Shown: in pieces, positions 53,047 through 61,800 of the stretch | Position numbering within the stretch: the stretch's first letter is position 1 | How the letters are laid out: each line of letters starts with the position of its first letter | Assembly: GCF_016595215.1 (NCBI RefSeq) | Contig: NZ_JAENHK010000001.1 | Span: forward strand, 62,001-126,000 | DNA: 64,000 nucleotides | DNA from: Chryseobacterium paridis | GTDB taxonomy: Bacteria > Bacteroidota > Bacteroidia > Flavobacteriales > Weeksellaceae | Direction: 5' to 3' | Notes under the pieces: generated by a model | What the model saw: the letters and a program-made list of their open reading frames with translations, nothing else | Databases searched by the model: none | What the model was told of the DNA's origin: nothing | Made by a program: the position numbers and the translations under genes

Positions 53047-54972
53047 ATGAAAAATACAATAACCAATGCAGACAAAATTGCTGAGAACCATATTGCTGGT
53101 GTCCAGCGTGTGGTAAAGCTGGACGTTGTGATTGAGGGCAAAATAATTAAGCACTTCAAGCATTTCCGCTTAGATCAAAGCGCAAGAAAGCACCATAACT
53201 TTGAGCTTACTTTAGCTCATGACTCATTAGGCTCTTTACAGAATCATGAGCTGGATCAGGCTCAACAATTTCTCGGAAAACGCTTAACAGTAGTCTTCAA
53301 ATATAAAGATGCTGAAAACGAAAGTCCGGAAAGAACTTTTGTGGGCATTATTACAAAAGTGGCCTTCAGTCAGGAAAAAATGAGCTTGGGTAATATTGTT
53401 CTTAAGGGACAAAGCCCTACGATTCTAATGGATTCTGCTCCTCATACTCAGAGTTTCGGAGGTGAAAAGCCAGTGAACACTTCGATCATCGCTGATAGAA
53501 TTCTCAAAGAAACTTTGAATTCAGGTAAATTCGATTATAAAATTGATACACAAAATAAAAGTTATATCAACTACAGTGCTCAATATAAAGAATCTCATTA
53601 CAACTACCTTGCAAGGCTGGCAGAAACTTATGGAGAACAGTTTTATTATGATGGAGAAACACTTTATTTTGGGAAACTGCCTCCTAAAGAACAGGCTATA
53701 CGCCTTACTTATGGAAGTAATGTAAATGATATTTCTGTGGAATTAAAAGCTGTACATACAAAACCTGAATTCTTCGGGTATAACAGCAGCAACCATACAA
53801 AGTTATTAAGTACCTCAGCAAATATTAAACATCTGGGACAACTCGCTTCAAAAGCGTATGAGCTTAATAATGATATTTACAAAACACGTTCATTAAATCC
53901 CTCTCCTATTAACGCGAATATGTCGTTAAATGTAGATGATTCTCAAAAAAGTGCGGCAGGAAGTGCTGCCGTAGAAGTGTTTACAATTTCAGGAACCACA
54001 TCAGTTCCTTTTTTACACCCAGGCTGCATCGCAGATATTGAAATGAGAAAACCGGATAGCAATCAGACGACCTATTTCACTAAACTTATGGTTACTGAAG
54101 TTTCTCACGAAGTAAATACAAGGGGTGTTTACACCGGGACATTCGAAGCTATTGCAGAAGGAACCGGGTTTATTCCTAAACCAGAGTTCAATACCCCTAG
54201 CGCAGAACCTCAAATTGCAACAGTCATTTCCAATACTGACCCCCTTAATCAAGGTCGTATACAGGTACAATTTGATTGGCAATTAAATGACACAACCCAT
54301 TTCATCAGAATGATGAGCCCAGATGCCGGAGGAACAGATGTTATAACTCAAAATAGAGGATTTGTAGCAGTTCCTGAAGTTGGCGACCAGGTAATGGTAG
54401 GTTTTGAATATCATCATCCCGATTTTCCTTTTGCTATGGGAGGAATGTTTCATGGAGCTGTAGGCTTGGGTGGTGGAGTCAACAATCATATTAAATCAAT
54501 ACAGACCCGAAGTGGTAATAAAGTCATTTTTAATGATGCCGAAGGAAGTATCTATATAGAAGATCCTAGTGGAAACACCTATTTCATGGATGGAAAAGGT
54601 AGCATTATAGTGAATGCACCTAAAGACATGACATTCACTGCCGGAAATAATATAAGAATGTCTGCCGGAAATGATATTACATCTATCGCGGGCAGCAATA
54701 TTTTTTCAACTGCTAATGTAAATATCGTTTCCAATGCGGGAGTAAATATGGTAGATACGGCAGGAAGAGATTTACTTCAGACAGCTACTGGAAATATTCA
54801 TGAATCGTCTGACATGAGAACAGAGATTGCTGAAAATGAAAGAAACGTTCAATCTAAAAAGAGCGATTCTTATGCGGAAAAGGTAACAGTAGTAAGTACC
54901 AAAGAAAATATGATTTTGCAAAGCGAGAAGACAGTAAAATCTCAAAGCGGAGAGCAAGGAAATTCACATTAA
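53047..54972 (+). CDS. tssI: Type VI secretion system spike protein VgrG (TssI)
   Basis: A 641-residue spike. The gp27-like base covers about residues 20-330 (FRLDQSARKHHNFELTLAHD, then YKESHYNYLARLAETYGEQF). A gp5-type OB fold follows at about 390-470 (RIQVQFDWQ, EVGDQVMVGFEYHHPDFPF). A repetitive beta-helix tail with short G/N/S/I repeats (NIRMSAGNDITSIAGSNIF) ends near 600. The last 40 residues are polar and hold no recognised effector domain. The spike carries the PAAR-like cargo protein at its tip. First gene of the cargo operon. Confidence 0.93.
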   Translation: MKNTITNADKIAENHIAGVQRVVKLDVVIEGKIIKHFKHFRLDQSARKHHNFELTLAHDSLGSLQNHELDQAQQFLGKRLTVVFKYKDAENESPERTFVGIITKVAFSQEKMSLGNIVLKGQSPTILMDSAPHTQSFGGEKPVNTSIIADRILKETLNSGKFDYKIDTQNKSYINYSAQYKESHYNYLARLAETYGEQFYYDGETLYFGKLPPKEQAIRLTYGSNVNDISVELKAVHTKPEFFGYNSSNHTKLLSTSANIKHLGQLASKAYELNNDIYKTRSLNPSPINANMSLNVDDSQKSAAGSAAVEVFTISGTTSVPFLHPGCIADIEMRKPDSNQTTYFTKLMVTEVSHEVNTRGVYTGTFEAIAEGTGFIPKPEFNTPSAEPQIATVISNTDPLNQGRIQVQFDWQLNDTTHFIRMMSPDAGGTDVITQNRGFVAVPEVGDQVMVGFEYHHPDFPFAMGGMFHGAVGLGGGVNNHIKSIQTRSGNKVIFNDAEGSIYIEDPSGNTYFMDGKGSIIVNAPKDMTFTAGNNIRMSAGNDITSIAGSNIFSTANVNIVSNAGVNMVDTAGRDLLQTATGNIHESSDMRTEIAENERNVQSKKSDSYAEKVTVVSTKENMILQSEKTVKSQSGEQGNSH

Positions 54973-54982
54973 ATGTATTGAC

Positions 54983-55912
54983 ATGGCCATTGTAAAAAAA
55001 GCTAATAATATCAATATACAGGTCAGTAATAATTATACTAATCTATGCAAAGTTTCCAGTGAAGAATCGGAGCATGTAATTATAGAAGCGACTAAACAAA
55101 ATCTTGAATTATCGAGCCAGAAACGTGCGATATTACAAGGATTTGGTAAAGATGGAAAAGGTGAAGAAGGATGTAAAGAAGGGGTTATAAAGGTTAGTCA
55201 AAAATTAATTGGTAAAGCTAAAAGAGATCCGGGATTCAATTTTGATGGCACTAAGTCAGAGGATATGTATTTTGCTGACAGTCCTGCATCATCTGCTTCT
55301 ATAAAAAATGATCCGGTTTTTAAATTAAATGACCCTACTCTCGGAGCTTATCTGGATCAGCTAATGGAATCGCTTTCCATTGGTGATATGGAAACGGTTG
55401 CTCTCGAAATGTCTGATCGATTTAAAAAAGGTACTGGCGGAACTTATAAAAGTGAGACTTTAAATAAGGAAATCGCTAATAATCCTGCATTTATAAAATA
55501 CCATGCTGCATTTCTTGCAGATTTAAAAAAGGAGCTGAAAAAAAATGACTATGATCCTTCTTCCATGGGAATTATCTCAATGGGACTTTTGAATTTCTCA
55601 TCTTTTTGGGATAAAGTATCCGGATTAGGTATTACTGTACATCAGGTTTGGAGTGTTAAAGCAGAAATCTTAAATTACTCTTATAATAAATGCACCAAAA
55701 TGTGGAACGGAAAACTCAAATATACCTTTTATGATCATTACGGTTTAGACTGGGATGATATCGTAAAACATGGAGGAGACCGAATTCCACAGTATCACAC
55801 CGGAGATTTTTTTAAAGCCTGGTATATCTTGCAGCATTATAGAACGGCAAAACCTTTCATTACGGAAATGGAACGAAGTGTAGATTTATACGGAAATTCT
55901 GACAAGGACTAA
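54983..55912 (+). CDS. DUF3289-like protein, candidate T6SS effector
   Basis: A 309-residue protein starting ten bases after vgrG. The first 60 residues look like a carrier segment (NIQVSNNYTNLCKVSSEESE). The C-terminal half resembles DUF3289: FWDKVSGLGITVHQVWSVKAE (about 209-228 shown in part), FYDHYGLDWDDI at 249-260, and WYILQHYRTAKPFITEM at 280-296. DUF3289 proteins occur in VgrG cargo loci of several phyla and are presumed toxins of unknown activity; the invariant D-H-x-G-L-D and Q-H could be catalytic. The small lipoprotein that follows is a natural immunity candidate. The family call is from memory of the pattern. Confidence 0.65.
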   Translation: MAIVKKANNINIQVSNNYTNLCKVSSEESEHVIIEATKQNLELSSQKRAILQGFGKDGKGEEGCKEGVIKVSQKLIGKAKRDPGFNFDGTKSEDMYFADSPASSASIKNDPVFKLNDPTLGAYLDQLMESLSIGDMETVALEMSDRFKKGTGGTYKSETLNKEIANNPAFIKYHAAFLADLKKELKKNDYDPSSMGIISMGLLNFSSFWDKVSGLGITVHQVWSVKAEILNYSYNKCTKMWNGKLKYTFYDHYGLDWDDIVKHGGDRIPQYHTGDFFKAWYILQHYRTAKPFITEMERSVDLYGNSDKD

Positions 55913-55919
55913 ATTTATC

Positions 55920-56366
55920 ATGAAAAACTTAATCATTTTATTGACATTATTTGTGGCATGTATTCAAAACAAGTCGGAAGACTTCCAGTTGGTTGCTTTA
56001 CCTCCAGTCACCTATGAGTTTAAAGCAGGAGAAAATAAAAATAGAATCGACTATTTTTATGCAGATCGTAATTTTTCATACGACAATAATGAGTATGAAA
56101 AACTAAAAAAGAAAGTTGACGAAAAAACGGGAAATATAAATACACAGGATTATAACTTATATTCTGTGTACATCTATAAAAAAACAGATGTACTCAATAA
56201 TGAGTACAAAGGAGGAAAGGAAGGCCTGGATGGCCATAATCAGGATCTAATCGCCTACATCAGATATGAAAAGGGAAATAGAGATATTTTTTATGTAATC
56301 GAAAAAGGTAACGTGCTCTACAATGTTCTCACCAACAAGGAAGAGAACTTTGAGTTTGATCAATAA
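55920..56366 (+). CDS. Small lipoprotein, candidate immunity protein
   Basis: A 148-residue protein with a lipoprotein signal (MKNLIILLTLFVAC, Cys at residue 14). The mature part is charged and shows no known domain (YADRNFSYDNNEYEKLKKKV, then IRYEKGNRDIFYVIEKGN). It begins seven bases after the DUF3289-like gene, so it is co-translated with it. A periplasmic lipid-anchored protein right after an effector candidate fits an immunity role, but nothing in the sequence proves it. Confidence 0.6.
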   Translation: MKNLIILLTLFVACIQNKSEDFQLVALPPVTYEFKAGENKNRIDYFYADRNFSYDNNEYEKLKKKVDEKTGNINTQDYNLYSVYIYKKTDVLNNEYKGGKEGLDGHNQDLIAYIRYEKGNRDIFYVIEKGNVLYNVLTNKEENFEFDQ

Positions 56367-56381
56367 TAAAAACACAGGAAA

Positions 56382-57566
56382 ATGGCAGGTCCAGGAGTAA
56401 ATTTTGAAGGAAAAACAGATACTCCCCGAAATGGGATAGAACCAACACAGGTTAAAAGTATAAAACTTATTTCTGACTTAGATGATGGTGCTTTGAACGA
56501 TGGCAGCAGGAAAATCAAGGAAAAGTCAGGCCTTGTTTATGGTAAAACATATACTTTCAAGGTTGAAACATATACTAATGATGCTCCAAAGGATCCCAGT
56601 ATGATTAAATGGGCAGTTAGCTATACCGATAATGAAACTGGAAAATTTCATAAAAATGCTTTAGAAGGACCCAATAGTGGTGATGAGATTAGCATTACAT
56701 TTAATGATGCAAATGGTTGTGGAAACAATTTAGAGATCAAAGCTTACATCAATGATATGGACAATGAGGGAAAATTAACCCTTTTCAAGCATAATAGATT
56801 TAGATTCTTTGATCGCCAGGCATTAAAATCTGAAATTCAGCAAAGAATGAATACGGGAAAAGATGTTGATCAGGGGCAAAGTTCAATGTGTGCTATTGCC
56901 TTAATTGGACATTTCCTCGCCATTCAAAAACCATCTGATTATGAAAGAATAATCTTAGATATGCATCGTACCGGAGATGCTATTGTTCCATCTACCCAGT
57001 ACAAAATAAAATTAGATAGTGATGAACATCTCATCAAAATAAAAGACTCTGATGCCACGTACCCGAATAACAGTAATGGCGGCAAAATGTCTTATGCCGA
57101 CTTTATATTTTTATTTACAATAAAAGATTATTTAAACGGGGTTTTCGATTATGATCCTGACGGAGCAAATGCCGGAGGTGTTGTAGAAGGTGGGACAGGT
57201 CTTACTCTTCCACATGAAGTAGCAAGCATGATGAAAAATATCCTTGCATATAGTGATGTAAAAAATGAAACCAATCTGGTAACAAGTAAATGGGCCAGTG
57301 CAAAAAACTCTGCAAATGAGCTGTCAGACCTTCTTACAAATGGATACAGTGTCGGTCTTCTCATTACAGCAGGAAATTTTCAAAATAACAATAAGGGCAC
57401 CTTCACTATTCCTAATCACTGGGTAGGACTTAAAGGAGTGACATTAGATGAAAAAAATGAAAAAGTTGTACTCACTTTATTTACCTGGGGCGACATCAGT
57501 AAAGTGTGGACTGTATCTTATGATCCTTTTGAAGATGGATATTTTGGCTATGTCGCAGGAAAGTAA
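56382..57566 (+). CDS. Candidate T6SS effector with papain-like cysteine hydrolase domain
   Basis: A 394-residue protein without signal peptide. Residues 20-140 form an Ig-like carrier domain (VKSIKLISDLDDG, YTFKVETYTND, NLEIKAYIND). From 150 a papain-like domain can be read: Q164 and C170 in DQGQSSMCAIALIGHF have the same Gln-x5-Cys spacing as papain (Q19/C25). The His is H346 in IPNHWVGLKGV, and a terminal LTLFTWGD supplies the usual WG element. Such domains in cargo operons act as peptidoglycan amidases or proteases. A three-helix membrane protein follows, a plausible immunity partner. The catalytic reading is inferred from motif spacing. Confidence 0.6.
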   Translation: MAGPGVNFEGKTDTPRNGIEPTQVKSIKLISDLDDGALNDGSRKIKEKSGLVYGKTYTFKVETYTNDAPKDPSMIKWAVSYTDNETGKFHKNALEGPNSGDEISITFNDANGCGNNLEIKAYINDMDNEGKLTLFKHNRFRFFDRQALKSEIQQRMNTGKDVDQGQSSMCAIALIGHFLAIQKPSDYERIILDMHRTGDAIVPSTQYKIKLDSDEHLIKIKDSDATYPNNSNGGKMSYADFIFLFTIKDYLNGVFDYDPDGANAGGVVEGGTGLTLPHEVASMMKNILAYSDVKNETNLVTSKWASAKNSANELSDLLTNGYSVGLLITAGNFQNNNKGTFTIPNHWVGLKGVTLDEKNEKVVLTLFTWGDISKVWTVSYDPFEDGYFGYVAGK

Positions 57567-57592
57567 TTGGTAATGAAATAATTTAAAGGACT

Positions 57593-57973
57593 ATGATAAA
57601 GAATTTTATAATAAAGAATTGGAAAACGATATTTAATATTCAGCTTATTATTTTTATAGCATTTGCAATCCTCACTTTTGTTTATTATTGGGATAAATCA
57701 GCCCACCAGTATTTCAACAGAGGCTTTGACACATCAAACATCCAGGCAATCTTCTCATTATTTATGACTTATCTTTTTGTGTTCTTCATTGCTGTTGCAT
57801 TTATTTATCCTATTCTTTTTTTGATCCAGATGTTTAGCATGCGTAATGAGAAAGACCGTAAAAAGACAGTTAGATTAATTATACTATTTGTCTTATACAT
57901 AATAAGTATCATTTCAGTTTTTGCATTATATACAATTAATGGTTCCCAGGCAATAAAGGCCATAAATCACTAA
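57593..57973 (+). CDS. Small membrane protein, candidate immunity protein
   Basis: A 126-residue protein with three membrane helices: about residues 17-33 (IQLIIFIAFAILTFVYY), 50-75 (LFMTYLFVFFIAVAFIYPIL) and 88-110 (RLIILFVLYIISIISVFALY). No known domain. It lies 26 bases after the papain-like candidate effector gene on the same strand. A membrane-bound immunity protein would imply an effector acting in the periplasm or at the inner membrane. Assignment by position only. Confidence 0.55.
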   Translation: MIKNFIIKNWKTIFNIQLIIFIAFAILTFVYYWDKSAHQYFNRGFDTSNIQAIFSLFMTYLFVFFIAVAFIYPILFLIQMFSMRNEKDRKKTVRLIILFVLYIISIISVFALYTINGSQAIKAINH

Positions 57974-58009
57974 TAAAAACTTGTCCTATCCTTATATTAT
58001 CACAAAACA

Positions 58010-58813
58010 ATGACATCCGCTAAAACCGACATATTTCCAACTTCAACCTATTTTCTTCAGGATAAATCTACCATTAAAATTGGAAAAGAAGAATATGAAG
58101 CATTACTCTCATATACGCTATATGTTGAAACCGGAGAAGATAGTGATTATGACTTATCAATTAACAGAACAAACCTTAAAGTCAATAATAAAAAAATAGA
58201 TACCAAGTTTCTTGAAATATCAAATAGTTACATGGAGGCGTTATTTCCTATCCACTGTAAAATCGATAAGTATAAACTAACAATAGAAAATACAAAAGAG
58301 ATACAGCAAAGGATAAAGACAACAGATTCAGAAATACATTCTATTTATAGCGGAGAGGGTATAGACCATATCCGCACTCAATTTTTTAATGCTACCGAAA
58401 CTAAAGATGGTCTTATACAATTCATCAAGGAGCTCCACTTTATAAAAATTATAGAAGCAAGTATGCAGAAGTTCAGCAATAAAAAACAGTATGAAACTTC
58501 GTGGAAAGTGCTTCCGATCGGTACATCAGAATGGAAAGGAGAAGCTCAATATCAAAAAGAGAAAAATACTTTGTCTTTCGAACCCAAAATAGATAATGCA
58601 CAGGAAATCATGGATGATGTTATCAGATACATTCACAAATATGATTATGCTGTTGATTTTGAGGAAGAAAATCTTCCACTCTATGCAGATTTCAAACATA
58701 ACATCAACTATACGGGTACAACAGGAAGAATTGAAACAGCTGAAACCGATGTCTGTATAGAAGTACAGAATAAGTTCTACTACCAACACATTATAACCAT
58801 ACAAACAAAATAG
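58010..58813 (+). CDS. Unrecognised protein before the large PAAR-like effector, possible adaptor
   Basis: A 267-residue soluble protein with no family I can name. It has no signal peptide. Mixed beta-strand and helix content is visible: a beta part (EEYEALLSYTLYVETGED, LKVNNKKIDTKFLEI), a helix (IQFIKELHFIKIIEASMQKF) and a final beta part (VCIEVQNKFYYQHIITIQT). It ends only four bases before the start of the 1367-residue tip protein. Adaptor or chaperone proteins of large T6SS cargo are usually encoded at just this place, so that is the first hypothesis. Confidence 0.55.
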   Translation: MTSAKTDIFPTSTYFLQDKSTIKIGKEEYEALLSYTLYVETGEDSDYDLSINRTNLKVNNKKIDTKFLEISNSYMEALFPIHCKIDKYKLTIENTKEIQQRIKTTDSEIHSIYSGEGIDHIRTQFFNATETKDGLIQFIKELHFIKIIEASMQKFSNKKQYETSWKVLPIGTSEWKGEAQYQKEKNTLSFEPKIDNAQEIMDDVIRYIHKYDYAVDFEEENLPLYADFKHNINYTGTTGRIETAETDVCIEVQNKFYYQHIITIQTK

Positions 58814-58817
58814 CGAT

Positions 58818-61800
58818 ATGTCAACACCCATCCCATATACAGTCCAGAGCGGTGAGACGTTACAGGATATAGCCAAAAAATTGGGTATAAAAGACTGGAC
58901 TAAGCTCAAAGAATATCATAATCGGAATGCTGGCTCTAACCCACAGGTCCCAAATGTTCCTTACACCGGATTCAACCTGCAAACTCCACCCAAAGAGGAA
59001 ATTTATGTGATGAATGGTGAAACTCCACCACCCGATCCTGCCGAAGAACAAAAAGATGCTGAGCAAAAACAGGGTGAGGAAAAGAAAAAAGAAGAAGATA
59101 AAAAGAAAGAGGAGAAAGCTTCCAAAAGTGATCACGACGGAAAATATTTTGTGGTGCACAATGCCAAATGTGTTTGCGATAAAGCTGAAAATCCAAAACA
59201 GACTGCAGACCTACAAGTTACTACTCATAAAATAATTGTTCTCAATGATGACAGTTCTAAGTTAGCCGCTACAGAAGAAGATAAAACCTTTATTCCCCCA
59301 GCTGCAACGTTTGGAAAATGTACACTTAAACCATCACCAGGAGGCTATCTTCCATGTGCTTTAGCACCTGCCCCTAAATGGAGCAAAACTTATGATAGTA
59401 CTCAGGTAATGGGTAAAAATACTCTCACAGAAATTTCTGAACTGCAATGTATGGTGGGAGGAAAAATAACAATAGACAAACATGGGCAGACAGATTCTGT
59501 AAGTAATGCTCATGCTGACAATACGAATCCGGTGGAGCTTTCCATGGTTAATCCGGCAATAGCCCAGCCTAAGAAAAAAGAAGAATACCCTGTTGTTACT
59601 ACTATTACACTCACTAAAATTGAGGATAGAAAAGATTTTAAAGAAGTAGATTCTAAGAAAAAGGAAATCATCTATCTCCGTAAAAATGAAGAGGCAGATT
59701 TTAAAGCCAATTTAAAAAGCGGAAACAAACAGCTTACCTCATGGATGGTATATAGTGATCACCAAGGTAAAAAAGAAAACAGGCTTTTCCTAAAGGAACA
59801 AATTGGTACTGAGTTTTCACAGAGCTTTGCTGATTTAGGAAAGTTTAGAGTGGAGGGATATGGCAAACCTAAAAGCCCCGATTTTGAAAAAGGGAAATAT
59901 GATAAATGTGATCCTTCATGTTCTATTGATATCGAGGTAGTAGAAAATACACTGATTGATATTGAATGTACTTCGGGAGATTTTTCTACCCGCATCGATC
60001 CTTCTAAAAATAGGAAATTCAGACGCGGCGTGCCTTCTGTATTTAAAGCAAAGTTTTTCATTCCTAATCTTACAGAGGAAGAAAAATCCAGACTCACCTT
60101 ATCTCTATTGGATGGTGACGGAAATATTGTAACCGATGGAGTCCAAAATGGAGAAACACTAACTTTTACTCCTCAAAATACCAAAGCTAAATATACTATC
60201 ATAGCCAGATATACTAATGAGAATGGAGAGGTTATAGAAAAGCAAATGTCAGGGGAAAGTGAAGGCAACGCTGTAATTGGAATAAGTCATGGAGCTGAAG
60301 TAGTAAGGCCTGGAACAGCTATGTCTTTTAGCGTCTCTAAAATGAAATATAATTTTGGAACAAATAATCCTGTTTATGACCTTACTTCCGATGAGTCTTC
60401 TGAAGTCAAATGGAATTTGAATGGAGTATTGCAGGGAACAGGGAAAAGCATTACAATACCGGGTAACCAACTCATGGCCCCTGGAAAATATGTTGTAGAA
60501 GCTTATAGCAAAGTTGCAAACGCAACGGGGAAAGGAGCTAAAGACGAAGATGATGACTGGCGCTTTGAAGTAAAAAACAATGTAGTCACCGAAATAAAAT
60601 ATGATAAGAAACCAAAAGTAGGGGTCAATATTTCATTTGAAATAAGCAAAATGCTTATTAAAGACTACGACGCTGCTAAAGATGGTGCCATAATATGGAA
60701 AATAACCGGTCCAATCTCCGCAACCGGAACAGGCGAAAAGTTTGCTCATAAGTTTTCAGCCCCGGGAAAATACACTATTAATTGTAGTATGGGTGGCAGA
60801 AATTGTGAAAAACCATTAACAATAGATGTAATACAGCCCAAAATTACGGTTGATACTGCAAAATGGATGGATAATGATGGAAGCAGTGGAAACATTATAA
60901 AGGAAGCCGGTTATGGACAAGAAATTGCGGCTTATGTAAGATATGAAGGACTGCAAGGCGAAAATGTAAAATTAGAAGTGTATGATAATGACAGCACCGG
61001 TAGTAATATTATTTTTGAGAAATCCGGGATCTTAAATGATACGGCTACTGCAGTGTACTGGCCTTTTACACTAGATGATTCTATAAAGCAAAAAATACAA
61101 AGTAAGGGAGTTACTAAAAAAGGAGAATTATTTTTCAAAATGAAATCCACTAATTCATCCCTTATTATTCAAAACTCAGAAAAAGCCCTTGCTTCTTCTC
61201 TTATCGTTTCGGATGTCCCTAAAATTGTAGATGCTTATTTCTGTGATGCTTCAGATACGGAAAAACGTTACAACTCACCCATAAGCACTCCTCTTTATTT
61301 TAAAATTTACGCCATTAACATGGTAGATAAAAATGTTGAAGTGCAGTTTATTACAAAATCAGATATGTACTTTAGTATAGCCTGGAATCCAAAGCAATGG
61401 AAAGATTGGAAAGATGTAAAAGATAAATTCGCCAAGGAAATTTTCTTTGACAAAAAAGAAGGTAAAATTAATAAGAAAGGAGAACTAATACTTAAAGTAG
61501 ATCCATCGAAATTAGGCAAACCTAAGAACTACTTTAAGATTTCAGCAATTATCAAAGTTACTGAAGGGGAAGGAAAAGAAGTTAAAGAAAAAGCGATGTA
61601 TCTTGATCATTCTGATATGGCTATCCTGTATGCAACCGCTACTCTTCCTAATATGGTAGAAAACAAAGGAGCTGTGAAAGTTGGAAGGGAAACATTATCA
61701 ACTGGAAAAGATAATGATGATGATAGTATTTGTGAAGCAGAGGCTAGGGTAAGAGCCTTCATGAGGATGTTAAGAAAAGGTGAAGGTACTCAAGGAGAAC

